The translations under genes and the position numbers were made by a program. The notes beneath the pieces are model-generated. The model worked only from the letters and a program-made list of their open reading frames with translations. It had not been told where the DNA came from and searched no databases. This document shows positions 42,592 through 51,537 of a DNA stretch of 53,667 bases, one piece after another (position 1 is the first letter of the stretch; each line of letters begins with the position of its first letter). Source of the stretch: Hyphomicrobiales bacterium (lineage in GTDB: Bacteria > Pseudomonadota > Alphaproteobacteria > Rhizobiales > Beijerinckiaceae); the NCBI GenBank assembly GCA_900470095.1, contig UBZM01000039.1, forward strand, positions 1 to 53,667, written 5' to 3'.

Positions 42592-43086
42592 CTATTCACC
42601 ACGTTTGACCCGCAACCATTCCCGCTTGAAGATCGCTTGCGCGGCCTGGGTGATGTCGAGGCTGATGACTTCGATGCGGTCCTCGATGCCCCGCTCCGGC
42701 CGCGGTGAGCGAAGTTGGTCGATCCCCGCCCTCATAAGGGTGTTGAGCTGCATGTGGTCATGCTCCAGCGGGTTGAGCATGAGCTCGATTTTTGAGACCG
42801 TCCGCAGGAGGTTCTCCACGCGCCTGAACAGCTCGGGATCCTGGGCGATGGCGACGCTGGTCGGCTCCTCCACAGATTGGCGTATCGCCGCCACAGTCAG
42901 GAACTGCGAGTTCAAGCTCGCCACCAGGTCGCGCATCGTCTCGATCCATTTCTGGCGGTTGACCGACAGCACGTTCGCCTTGAACTGGATCTTGGCAATT
43001 CGCGTATTGACGAACGGGCCGGCGATCGACGCGATCATCGCGGTGCTGGCCGTGACGAGGGTGATCCACTGCGGATTGATGTCCAT
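42592..43086 (-). CDS. Membrane-anchored coiled-coil hypothetical protein
   Basis: A 164-residue protein with one N-terminal membrane span (ITLVTASTAMIASIAGPFVN) and a helical soluble part: QKWIETMRDLVASLNSQFLT, RRVENLLRTVSKIELMLNPL, ISLDITQAAQAIFKREWLRV. Hydrophobic repeats suggest helical pairing. Similar small anchored proteins are listed only as hypothetical. Converges with the lipoprotein gene. Function unknown. Confidence 0.7.
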   Translation of the reverse strand: MDINPQWITLVTASTAMIASIAGPFVNTRIAKIQFKANVLSVNRQKWIETMRDLVASLNSQFLTVAAIRQSVEEPTSVAIAQDPELFRRVENLLRTVSKIELMLNPLEHDHMQLNTLMRAGIDQLRSPRPERGIEDRIEVISLDITQAAQAIFKREWLRVKRGE

Positions 43087-43221
43087 GATATTTGTCCGGG
43101 ATGTATGCTTACCCCGCGTTTCTTCCGGCTGGATTACAGGCGTCCGGCGAACGAAGGAACGTGTGATGAACTGTGCAGCATGTGATCGACAGCGCGATGT
43201 TGAGCGAAAGCCACCCGGACC

Positions 43222-43920
43222 TCATGCTTGACCGTCGTCGGGGGGCGTGAAGCCTGCGCCCCCGCCGTGGCGAGCGCTATCCCGCCGCCACCGAACGCGG
43301 GCATTTCGGAGGATATCCTCGACCACGGCCGTGCACTCTGCTTCCGTCTGGAAAGACAGTCCGGGCGCCAAAACACGCTCGGTTACGTGCGCCAGGCACC
43401 GCCGCACGAATTCATCTGCCGCGGCTCGGCTATCGTCGATCCGAACGTCACAAGCCGCCGCCCGGACGTCGAGATAGGCTGCGATTTGCCTCACGGTTGG
43501 GCCCAGGCTGTTCTGCCGGAACTCCTCTCCGAGCTGCGGAAAGTGACCAAGCGCCCCGATGATCAGGCGCAGGGTGGCGACGGTCGTCGGATTGTTCAGG
43601 GTTTCGAGGATTGCGGTCCCGATCTGATGCAAGGCGGAGCCCGGGTCAGGGTCATCCGGATCGATGGACGGCAGTGCCCGCGCGATCCTCTCCCCTTCCG
43701 CAACGACCAACGAAGCGAACAGGACATCCTTGCTGCTGAAATAGCGGTAGAGCGAAGCCTTCGAGACCCCGGTTTGGGCGGTGATCTGGTCGATGGTGGC
43801 GCCCGCATAGCCGTTCATAAGAAAGACTTGGCGTGCGCCGTCGAGGATTTGGCGCTTCGTGAGCGTGCTCCTGAGATCAGGCTGGCGCTCATGATCGCCC
43901 GGCTGACTGTCGCGGCGCAT
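43222..43920 (-). CDS. TetR family regulator of the RND operon
   Basis: A 232-residue regulator. The HTH lies at about 20-65 (LTKRQILDGARQVFLMNGYA, ATIDQITAQTGVSKASLYRY, FSSKDVLFASLV). The C-terminal ligand domain is of the AefR-like type (LRLIIGALGHFPQLGEEF, HVTERVLAPG). It follows the RND pump gene on the same strand 142 nt later and is the likely repressor of the efflux operon. The start at 43920 was chosen at MRRDSQ (AGGA 11 nt upstream); the frame is open to 44043. Confidence 0.88.
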   Translation of the reverse strand: MRRDSQPGDHERQPDLRSTLTKRQILDGARQVFLMNGYAGATIDQITAQTGVSKASLYRYFSSKDVLFASLVVAEGERIARALPSIDPDDPDPGSALHQIGTAILETLNNPTTVATLRLIIGALGHFPQLGEEFRQNSLGPTVRQIAAYLDVRAAACDVRIDDSRAAADEFVRRCLAHVTERVLAPGLSFQTEAECTAVVEDILRNARVRWRRDSARHGGGAGFTPPDDGQA

Positions 43921-44062
43921 GGGGATTTCGTCCTTTTTCAGGTGTGGGAATGTGGCCCTGGCTGCACGTGGAGGCCCACCGTGGCCGAGGCCGTGCTTGG
44001 CGTTCAGAACTAGCTCGGGGAACGTTCCGGTTCTGGAGCCCAAGCAAACGTTGCGGCGCGGT

Positions 44063-47000
44063 CTAGGCCGGCTCGTGCGCCGGCTGCGCGGGCTGCCCTT
44101 CCGCCTCAGGCTGCGAGGGCGCTTTGATGCCGAACCAGGCCACGTAGAGCGCGGGCAGGAACAGGAGGGTCAGCAGCGTGCCCACGATGATTCCGCCCAT
44201 CATAGCGTAGGCCATGGGTCCCCAGAACACTTCGCGCGAGATGGGGATCAGCGCCAGGCTCGCCGCCGCCGCCGTCAGCAGGATCGGCCGCGTCCGGTGC
44301 ATGGTGGCCTCGACCACTGCCTGCCACGGGGCCCGGCCCTCCCGCCGCAGATCCTCGATCTGCACGACCAGGATCACAGAATTGCGGATCAGGATGCCGA
44401 CCAGCGCCAGCACGCCCAGGATGGCCACGAAGCCCATGGGAGCACCGCTGGGTAGCATCGCCGCCACCACGCCGATCAGCCCGAGCGGGGCCACCGCCAC
44501 CACCAGGAACAGCCGCGAGAAGCTCTGCAACTGAACCATCAGGATCGTCGCCATGATGAACAGCATGAGCGGAACCACGGCCGCGATCGGCCCCTGAGAT
44601 TTGGCACTCTCCTCCACCGCGCCCGCCACTGCCGCCGCGTAACCGACCGGCAGCGCCCGGATGAACTCCTGCACCTTGGGCTCGAGTTGCTGAACGATCG
44701 TCGCCGGCTGCGTCTCGCCGACGATGCTGCCCCGGATCGTGACGGTCGGCAGTCGGCTGCGGCGCCAGATCACAGGCTGTTCGAGCTCGTAACGGAAGGT
44801 CGCGACCGCCGCCAGTGGCACGGACTGGCCGTTCTTGCCCGGCAACTGCAAGTTCTGAAGCGTCTCGATGGCGCCCCGCTCGGCGGCGCTCGCCCTGCTC
44901 ACGACGTCGACGAGATAGATCGCGTCGCGCACCTGGGTGATGCTCGTGCCGCCCACCACGCCGTTGAGGGCCCCGGCGATGTCCTGCGAGGTCACACCGA
45001 GCTGGCCGGCCTTGTCCTGAAGCACGTCGATCTTCACGACCCGGGCGGGCTCGTTCCAGTTGAAACCGATATCGCCGACCCGGGGATGCTCGCCGACGAG
45101 CGCCGCGAGCTGCTGCGCCAGCTCCCTCACCTTCTGGGTGTCGGGTCCGCTGAGCCGGTACTGTACCGGGCGGCCGGCCGGCGGCCCCACCGCCAGCAGG
45201 TCGACATACACATCCAGGCCAACGAACTCCTCCCGGGCCCACGTCTTGATCTTGGTCCTGAGGCGCTCACGCGCCGCAATGCTCTTGGTCACGATGACCA
45301 TCTGGCCGTAATTGGGGTTCGCGGGCTGCGGGTCGAAGGAGAGGATGAAGCGCACGGCGCTCTGGCCGACATTGGACGACCAGTGATCAATGTCGGCATC
45401 ACCGACGAGCTTGGCCTCGAAGCGGTCCATTTGCGCCTTCGTGTCGGTGATCGAGGCGTTCTGCGCCAGGGTGAAGTCGACAAGGATCTCGTTGCGGTCC
45501 GAGGACGGGAAGAACTGCTGCTCGACGGACCGCATCCCGTATAGCGAGACGGCGAACATCGCGACCGTCACGCCGATGGTGAGCCAGCGCCAGCGCATGG
45601 CGCCGACGAGGACGCGCGAGAACATTGTCGCAAGCAGGCTCGGCTTGTCGTGTTGCTTCTTGATCGTCTTCGGGAGCAGCGTCACGCCGAGCAGGGGCGC
45701 GAACAGCACCGCAACGATCCACGACAGCAGCAGCGAGACCGCGATGACGAGGAACAGCGTAAAGGTGTACTCGCCCGCATTGCTGCTGTTGAGTCCGACC
45801 GGGATGAAGCTCGCGACGGTGACGAGCGTGCCGGTGAGCATCGGGAACGCGGTGGAGGTGTAGACGGCGGTCGCGGCCTTGCGCAGCGTGTCGCCTGCCT
45901 CGAGCCGCGCCACCATCATCTCGACGGCGATCATCGCGTCGTCGACCAGCAGGCCAAGCGCGATGATGAGAGCGCCGAGCGAGATTCGTTGCAGAGAGAT
46001 GCCGGTATACTGCATGACCACGAAGGTCATGGCGAGCACGAGCGGGATGGAGATTGCGACAACCAAGCCGGCCCGCAGGCCGAGGCTGATGAAGCTGACC
46101 AGCAGTACGATCGCCACGGCCTCGAACAGCGCCTTGGTGAAGCCGCCAACCGCCTCCTCGACTACGACGGGCTGGTCGGCCACGAGGTGCACGCCGACGC
46201 CGATGGGCAATTCGCCGGTGATCTTGGTCATCTGCTCCTTCAGCGCCTCGCCGAATTCAAGCAGGTTGGCGCCGGTCTTCATGCCAATGGCGAGGCCGAT
46301 GGCCGGCTGACCCTTGAACCGGAACAGCGCCTGCGGCGGGTCGACATGGCCGCGGCTAATGGTGGCGATGTCGCTGAGGCGAAAGAAGCGGTCGTTGACG
46401 CGCAGGTTGAGGCTGCGCAGATTCTCCTCCGACGCGAACTGCCCGGACACCCGGACGCTGATGCGCTCGCGACCGGCCTCGATGACGCCCGACGGCGTGA
46501 TCGCGTTCTGAGCCTGGAGCGTTTGGACAACCTCCTGCTGGCTGACGCCGAGGGCAGCCATCTCGCGCGTCGAGAATTCGAGGAAGATCACTTCGTCCTG
46601 GGCGCCGATCAGGTTGACCTTGCCGACATTCGGTACCGTGAGAACCTTGGCCCGCACGTCCTCGACATAGTCGCGCAATTGCCGTGGCGTCAGCCCGTCC
46701 GCGGTGAAGGCGTAGACATTGCCGAAGACGTCGCCGAAATCGTCGTTGAAGACGGGGCCGACGACACCCTGCGGTAGCTCCCGCTTGATGTCGTTGATCA
46801 TGTTGCGGACCTTCACCCAGACGCCCGGAACGTCGCGGCTTTTGACCGTGTCCTTCAGGTTGACATAGATGACGGACTGGCCCGGCGTGGTCTGGCTGCG
46901 GGTGTAGTCGAGCGTGTCGAGCTCTTCGAGCTTCTTCTCGATGCGGTCACTGACTTGGCGGGCGGTGTCCTCGACCGTGGCGCCGGGCCACTGGGCGGCG

Positions 47001-47152
47001 ATCACCATCGTCTTGATGGTGAAGGACGGATCCTCCTCGCGCCCCAGGCTGACATAGGCGAGGACGCCGGCGATGGCCGAGACGATCATGAAGTACCAGA
47101 CGAGGGAGCGATGCTCGAGCGCCCAGTCGGATAGGTTGAAGCGGTTTGTCAT
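44063..47152 (-). CDS. RND efflux pump inner-membrane transporter (AcrB/MexF-like HAE family)
   Basis: A 1029-residue proton-driven drug exporter of the hydrophobe/amphiphile group. N-terminal span LVWYFMIVSAIAGVLAYVSL, porter domain, then the RND signature blocks: FEAVAIVLLVSFISLGLRAGL, LGLLVDDAMIAVEMMVARLE (with the proton-relay Asp pair), FTLFLVIAVSLLLSWIVAVL, and the second half AVAPLGLIGVVAAMLPSGAP, RPILLTAAAASLALIPISRE. The length is complete. The start overlaps the second adaptor gene by 4 nt. No outer-membrane channel gene is present, so a TolC-type partner must be elsewhere. Confidence 0.95.
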   Translation of the reverse strand: MTNRFNLSDWALEHRSLVWYFMIVSAIAGVLAYVSLGREEDPSFTIKTMVIAAQWPGATVEDTARQVSDRIEKKLEELDTLDYTRSQTTPGQSVIYVNLKDTVKSRDVPGVWVKVRNMINDIKRELPQGVVGPVFNDDFGDVFGNVYAFTADGLTPRQLRDYVEDVRAKVLTVPNVGKVNLIGAQDEVIFLEFSTREMAALGVSQQEVVQTLQAQNAITPSGVIEAGRERISVRVSGQFASEENLRSLNLRVNDRFFRLSDIATISRGHVDPPQALFRFKGQPAIGLAIGMKTGANLLEFGEALKEQMTKITGELPIGVGVHLVADQPVVVEEAVGGFTKALFEAVAIVLLVSFISLGLRAGLVVAISIPLVLAMTFVVMQYTGISLQRISLGALIIALGLLVDDAMIAVEMMVARLEAGDTLRKAATAVYTSTAFPMLTGTLVTVASFIPVGLNSSNAGEYTFTLFLVIAVSLLLSWIVAVLFAPLLGVTLLPKTIKKQHDKPSLLATMFSRVLVGAMRWRWLTIGVTVAMFAVSLYGMRSVEQQFFPSSDRNEILVDFTLAQNASITDTKAQMDRFEAKLVGDADIDHWSSNVGQSAVRFILSFDPQPANPNYGQMVIVTKSIAARERLRTKIKTWAREEFVGLDVYVDLLAVGPPAGRPVQYRLSGPDTQKVRELAQQLAALVGEHPRVGDIGFNWNEPARVVKIDVLQDKAGQLGVTSQDIAGALNGVVGGTSITQVRDAIYLVDVVSRASAAERGAIETLQNLQLPGKNGQSVPLAAVATFRYELEQPVIWRRSRLPTVTIRGSIVGETQPATIVQQLEPKVQEFIRALPVGYAAAVAGAVEESAKSQGPIAAVVPLMLFIMATILMVQLQSFSRLFLVVAVAPLGLIGVVAAMLPSGAPMGFVAILGVLALVGILIRNSVILVVQIEDLRREGRAPWQAVVEATMHRTRPILLTAAAASLALIPISREVFWGPMAYAMMGGIIVGTLLTLLFLPALYVAWFGIKAPSQPEAEGQPAQPAHEPA

Positions 47153-48228
47153 TGGAATGCCCCGTCTGGGATTTTGACTGTTTGGCCAGGGGTCAGGCTG
47201 TTCACGCCGGCGACGACAACGCGCGAGCCAGCGGTAAGTCCGTTGAGGATTCGAACGAAAGATCGGTCCCGCGCGGCAATCGTCACGTCCTGGGTCGACA
47301 CCGTCCTGGTGGCTGGATCAACGACCCAGACCATGGTCTTGCCGTCCCGCTCCAGCAGGGCCGTGACCGGCAGTTCGATGCCCGGGGAAGCCTGCGTCGT
47401 GACCGTCGCGGTAATCATCGTTCCGAGGCGAAAGCTCCTCGCCGGGCTGTCGAGCGTGATCCTGACCCGCCGCGTGCGGGTGGCAGGATCTGCTTGCGGT
47501 GCGATCTCCCGCACCGATCCGGCAGCTCGGATCGAAGGATCGACTTGCAGGACAATGTCGAAGCGGGCTTGCGGCCTGAGGTCCCGCCCGATGCTCTCGG
47601 GCAGGTCGACGACCGCCTCGCGGATCTCGGGGCGGGCCAGGGAGACAACCGTCTGGCCCGGCTGGACCACCTGCGCGAGCTCCGCCGCAACAGAGGTGAT
47701 GACGCCGTCGAAGTCGGCCCGCAGTTCAGTGTAACCGAGCTGCTCCTCGGCCTTTTCGAGCTCCGCCTTGGCGCGGGTGATACCCGCCAGCGCAGACTCG
47801 TGCACCTGCGTGGCGGCGTCGAACTGCGCCTGGTTGGAGATGTCCTGCGAGAGCAGCTTGCGCTGGCGAGCTTCGGTCGCGGCGGCGTTTTCGAGACGGG
47901 CGGTGGCGCTGGCGAAGTCGGCCTGGGCCGACCGCACCGCAAGCTCATAAGCGACGGGATCGAGCCTGGCCAGGCGATCCCCCTGCTTGACGACGTCGCC
48001 GACATTGACGTCACGGCTGACGATGCGCCCAAGGACCTGGAAGCCGATGTCGGACTTGTAGCGTGGCTCGACGGTCCCGGCGAAGCCTAGGGTCCGCACC
48101 GTCTGCGGGGTCGTTTCGACGGAGAGAACCGGCCGGGGGGGTTGCGCCTTCGCGTGATGCTCTTCCTTGCAGCCCGCCAGCAGCACGATTGCGCCGAGGA
48201 CGGTCAGGGAGGTCAGGATGGGTTTCAT
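47149..48228 (-). CDS. RND efflux periplasmic adaptor subunit (second of two)
   Basis: A 359-residue lipoprotein adaptor. Lipobox LLAGCKEE after MKPILTSLTVLGAIVLLAGC. Barrel-sandwich halves GRIVSRDVNVGDVVKQGDRLAR and GVITSVAAELAQVVQPGQTV flank a coiled-coil hairpin (about 95-165). The beta-barrel has IREAVVDLPESIG and the membrane-proximal part ends TPGQTVKIPDG. The start at 48228 has AGGAG 7 nt upstream and overlaps the first adaptor stop by 4 nt. With the other adaptor it gives a two-adaptor RND operon. Confidence 0.93.
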   Translation of the reverse strand: MKPILTSLTVLGAIVLLAGCKEEHHAKAQPPRPVLSVETTPQTVRTLGFAGTVEPRYKSDIGFQVLGRIVSRDVNVGDVVKQGDRLARLDPVAYELAVRSAQADFASATARLENAAATEARQRKLLSQDISNQAQFDAATQVHESALAGITRAKAELEKAEEQLGYTELRADFDGVITSVAAELAQVVQPGQTVVSLARPEIREAVVDLPESIGRDLRPQARFDIVLQVDPSIRAAGSVREIAPQADPATRTRRVRITLDSPARSFRLGTMITATVTTQASPGIELPVTALLERDGKTMVWVVDPATRTVSTQDVTIAARDRSFVRILNGLTAGSRVVVAGVNSLTPGQTVKIPDGAFQ

Positions 48229-49322
48229 CGGCCTGCTCCTTTGGCGACCGCGACAACCTGGTTGGGCCGCAGGAACTGCGCCCCGCCGGTCGCGACGATC
48301 TCGCCGGGCCGGAGCCCGTCCCGCATGAAAACCTTCCCGGTTTCGTAGCCTTCGATGGTGATCGGCTTCAGCAACACTGCCTTCGTCTCGGGGTCGACGG
48401 TCCACACGGCCGGCTGGCCGCTTCCACTGGACAGCGCACTCCACGGCACCGCCACGAACTTGCGGGGCTCGAGCCGGCCCTCGCCGATGACGGAGGCACC
48501 GAGCGTCATCGCTGCCAGGGACTGCGCGAGGCCGACCTTGGCCCTGACGGTCCCCGTGGCCCTGTCCACGGTCGGGGAGATCTCACGCACGACGCCCGTT
48601 GCCGTTACAGCCGGATCGGAGACCAGCGTCAGCGCGATGGCGGGGTTTGCGAGCTCGTGAGTGAAGATCGACTCGTTGACGTTGAATACCGCATCGCGCG
48701 GCCCGTCCTGGGCGATCGAAAACACAGTCTGCGCCGTCTGCACGACCTGCCCGGTCTCGGCATTGCGGGCCGTGATCACTCCGGCCACGCCCGCCCGCAG
48801 CACCGTGTCGGACAGATGGTCGCGGGCGGTGCCGAGCCGAGCTCGCGCATCGGCGCGCGAGGCCTGGGCCGTGCGGTAGGCTTCCACCGCCTGATCATGT
48901 TCGCGCTGGGTCGTGAAGCCTCGGGCGAGCAACGCCTTCTGGCGCTCATAGCTGGAAGTCGCCTGGCGGAGCACAGCCTCGGCGGAAAGAACCGCGGCCT
49001 CGGCGGCGGTGACCGTCGCTTGCTGCTGCTGCGGATCAAGCCTGGCCAGCACCTGGTCGGCCATCACGTGGTCGCCGACATTGACCAAGCGCTCGGTGAT
49101 GCGACCCGCCACCCGGAACGAAAGGTCGCTCTCGACCCGCGCGCGAATCTCGCCGGTCAGTCGAATTGCCGGCGCGTAGTCGGCCAGCACCGCCGCCTCG
49201 ACCTGCACAGCGGTCGGCGGGTTCTCGGGGCCGCTGGTCTGTTCCTGGCAGGCGGCCAGGCCCGACACGGCAAGCATTACCGTGCAACAGACCGATCTCC
49301 GCCATCGACGACTGTATTCCAT
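48225..49322 (-). CDS. RND efflux periplasmic adaptor subunit (first of two)
   Basis: A 365-residue adaptor, first gene of the operon. Lipoprotein signal SVCCTVMLAVSGLAACQEQ. Sandwich halves FRVAGRITERLVNVGDHVMADQ and AGVAGVITARNAETGQVVQT around a coiled-coil hairpin (QQQQATVTAAEAAVLSAEAV, EHDQAVEAYRTAQA). Barrel part DAVFNVNESIFTHELANP. The start at 49322 is preferred (AAGGGG upstream) over 49352. The two adaptors are only distantly alike, so they may form mixed hexamers as in MdtEF- or TriABC-type systems (inference). Confidence 0.93.
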   Translation of the reverse strand: MEYSRRWRRSVCCTVMLAVSGLAACQEQTSGPENPPTAVQVEAAVLADYAPAIRLTGEIRARVESDLSFRVAGRITERLVNVGDHVMADQVLARLDPQQQQATVTAAEAAVLSAEAVLRQATSSYERQKALLARGFTTQREHDQAVEAYRTAQASRADARARLGTARDHLSDTVLRAGVAGVITARNAETGQVVQTAQTVFSIAQDGPRDAVFNVNESIFTHELANPAIALTLVSDPAVTATGVVREISPTVDRATGTVRAKVGLAQSLAAMTLGASVIGEGRLEPRKFVAVPWSALSSGSGQPAVWTVDPETKAVLLKPITIEGYETGKVFMRDGLRPGEIVATGGAQFLRPNQVVAVAKGAGR

Positions 49323-49376
49323 CACATGCCCCTTTCGCTGGCTGGGAGCCAAAGCTCAAAGGGGTGGAATAGTGAT

Positions 49377-49392
49377 GATGATCGATATCATC
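49377..49392. repeat. Inverted repeat before the RND operon
   Basis: GATGAT-CGAT-ATCATC in the shared region between the efflux operon and the LysR gene. A candidate regulator half-site pair; the GATATC core recurs in the next repeat. Confidence 0.45.
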
Positions 49393-49415
49393 CAATATAT
49401 TGTTATTTGCCTTAC

Positions 49416-49436
49416 GATTGATAAAAGATATCAATC
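49416..49436. repeat. Inverted repeat, candidate LysR operator
   Basis: GATTGATA, 5-nt spacer, TATCAATC: 8-bp perfect arms, with T-rich/A-rich spacing compatible with a LysR-type T-N11-A box. It lies mid-way in the divergent region (49323-49555), which is strikingly AT-rich. Confidence 0.6.
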
Positions 49437-49534
49437 TCCACCTAGCTTACGCCTCCACCCGCATTGGTGGCGATCACCGCTAGCGCGCGCTGGTTGCGGA
49501 GAGTGCTCGCGACGAAATATATTGATTTCGAGAG

Positions 49535-49552
49535 TATGATTTAGGAATCATA
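49535..49552. repeat. Inverted repeat overlapping the LysR ribosome site
   Basis: TATGATT, TAGG, AATCATA: 7-bp perfect arms ending 3 nt before the LysR ATG at 49556, with the AGGA ribosome site in the loop. Protein bound here, or an RNA hairpin, would block expression of the LysR gene, suggesting self-control. Confidence 0.55.
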
Positions 49553-49555
49553 TCA

Positions 49556-50452
49556 ATGGACCTGCGACACCTCCGGTACTTCGTCGCCACGGCCGAAGAG
49601 CTGCATTTTGGCCGAGCCGCGGAGCGCCTCCATATCGCGCAGCCGGCACTGAGCATTCAGATAAAGGCGCTGGAGGAGACGCTGGGGGTCCAACTCCTCC
49701 ACCGGACGAACCGGGTGGTGACCCTGACGGAGGCTGGCCGGCTGTTCCTCAAGGAGGCCCGCCGCACCCTTGAGCAGGCGCAGCATGCCGCCGTCGTGGC
49801 CCGCCGGGCCGGGCGCGGCGAGGTCGGTCGCATTGAAATCGGCTACTCCGCCGACGTTTCCTATTCTGGCGTGCTGTCAAGCACTCTGCGGCAGTATCGA
49901 CGGCAGGTTCCCGATGTCGAGCTCGGCCTGCACGAACTCCATCCGAGCACCCAGATCGCCCAGTTGCTGGAGGGCCGAATCCAAATCGGCTTTCTTGCCA
50001 GCTTTATCGGCAGTGCTGCCTGGAAGCTGCCGCAGGATCTCGATGCGATCCGCCTGATGGAATGGCCGCTGCGGGTCGCGCTACCGGCTGACCATCCCCT
50101 AGCGCAGCGTAGCCGGATTCCGCGCGAGGCGCTCGCCGATGAACCCTTCATCCTCTACATCGGGTCTGACGCCGAGCAGGACCGCTCGTTGGTCCAGCTA
50201 ACACTCGGGTTTGTGCCGCGCGTCGCGCATGAGGCGCGCAGCGGATTTTCTCTCATCAGCCTTGTCGGCGCCGGACTGGGTGTGGCCATCGTGCCATCGT
50301 CGGTCAGCTCGATCAGCATCGGCGAGCACGTGGTCTACCGGCCCATAGCCGGTAATACGATCCAGATCGGCACCGAGGTTGTCTTTCGACGCGACGCCGA
50401 GGACCCCGCCGTCGTCAATTTCCTGCAACTGGTCCGCGTCGATCATTTATAG
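49556..50452 (+). CDS. LysR-type transcriptional regulator divergent from the RND operon
   Basis: A 298-residue LysR regulator. HTH MDLRHLRYFVATAEELHFGR, AERLHIAQPALSIQIKALEE, LLHRTNRVVTLTEAG. Effector domain IEIGYSADVSYSGVLSSTLR, ARSGFSLISLVGAGLGVAIV. It resembles the BenM/CatM-like subgroup that senses aromatic acids. Divergent from the efflux operon with palindromes between, so it likely controls the pump alongside the TetR protein. Confidence 0.93.
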   Translation: MDLRHLRYFVATAEELHFGRAAERLHIAQPALSIQIKALEETLGVQLLHRTNRVVTLTEAGRLFLKEARRTLEQAQHAAVVARRAGRGEVGRIEIGYSADVSYSGVLSSTLRQYRRQVPDVELGLHELHPSTQIAQLLEGRIQIGFLASFIGSAAWKLPQDLDAIRLMEWPLRVALPADHPLAQRSRIPREALADEPFILYIGSDAEQDRSLVQLTLGFVPRVAHEARSGFSLISLVGAGLGVAIVPSSVSSISIGEHVVYRPIAGNTIQIGTEVVFRRDAEDPAVVNFLQLVRVDHL

Positions 50453-50559
50453 TCTCCGGTCGAGCGTTGCCCGGCTCGCGAGAACGCGTGCACGTTGACG
50501 TTGCCTAGCAATTTACGGAGCACCTGAGAGGAGCGCAGACCGCCCGTTGTCATCAGACG

Positions 50560-51483
50560 GTGGGTGGATTCTATTATATACTGTTTGTAGCAGGGTCCCT
50601 GAGCAGTTCATACCCAAGGTATCATCCGAATAATTGCTCATACGCTTGGCCCAGGCACAAGTTCTTTTGGCACCTCGGCAAGTTTGATTTGTTCTATTCG
50701 CTGCCAAGACACCAACCCCGGATGCGGTGGTCAAAGTCTTGGGCAACAACCGCTCTCCTCGACCTCTCGATCGACGCGGCTGTGGCGCTGGACCATCTGC
50801 ACCTGTCCACAGCCAAGCGGTTGGCGTCGGACGCCATGAACATCGCTGAAACCGCGATGAGGGACGCCGGTGGGCTCGCGACTATTCCTGCATGCCTTGC
50901 CGCCCAGGTCCTTTACGAAGAAGGCGATTTGGACCAAGCCGGTCTGATCCTGCGCGATCGCCTGCCAACGATCAACGCCGAGGGCCCTCTTGAAAGCGCA
51001 TTGCGCGCCTATCTTGTCCTGACGAGGATCGCCAAGCAGAGGATGCAATATGATTTCGCAGCCTTGCTGCTTCGCGAAGGCCAAGCTCTAGGAGAGCGCC
51101 GCGGATGGCCAAGGCTCGTTGTGGTATGCCTCGCCGAGCGCACGTCACTCCTGCTAGAAGCCGGCCGGGTGAAAGAGGCGCGTCTCGTTCTTGATTATCT
51201 GGATGGCTATGCCGGGGGACGGCGCGCTGGATCAGGACACTCGAACTCTGAGATCGTCCGGTACTCCACCCTCACACGCTGGCGCGTTTCCTGGATCGAG
51301 GCTCCGTCGGGCGAAGCCGTAGCGGCTTTGCGGAGGCTCTATCATCACGCCGTCGAAACGAGAAATCTCTATGAGGCATGTCGGCTCGCCGTCGAATTGG
51401 CGGAAATGCTTGCGGTTATCGGGGAAGCAGAGGAAGCGGATGGGCTGCTCTTCCACATCGTCAAGTTAGGCGCCGCGGCCTAA
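50560..51483 (+). pseudogene. MalT/LuxR-family TPR fragment lacking ATPase and HTH
   Basis: From about 50722 the frame encodes helical repeats of the kind found in the middle of large ATP-dependent LuxR (MalT) regulators: ALRAYLVLTRIAKQRMQYDF, ALLLREGQALGERRGWPRLV, VVCLAERTSLLLEAGRVKEA, ACRLAVELAEMLAVIGEAEE. The usual N-terminal P-loop ATPase and C-terminal GerE HTH are both absent. The first 54 residues are AT-rich, low-complexity and not TPR-like, so the left end looks like a junction. A remnant, or an orphan TPR protein starting at ATG 50722 (254 aa). Confidence 0.55.
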
Positions 51484-51502
51484 TGGGCCCGCTTGTGCAT
51501 GC

Positions 51503-51531
51503 TTGACATTTAAGACGACCGGTCATATTAT
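51503..51531 (+). promoter_or_regulatory. Sigma70-type promoter of the TetR gene, likely leaderless transcript
   Basis: TTGACA (51503-51508), 17 nt, TATTAT (51526-51531). Transcription is expected 6-7 nt later, at the ATG itself (51538); no ribosome site is present. The operator 51513-51528 fills the spacer. Confidence 0.65.
51513..51528. promoter_or_regulatory. TetR operator, copy 1
   Basis: AGACGACCGGTCATAT, an imperfect palindrome around ACCGGT. It matches the perfect palindrome at 52163-52178 at 13 of 16 positions. Binding here would block the promoter directly. Confidence 0.6.
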
Positions 51532-51537
51532 TGGCGG

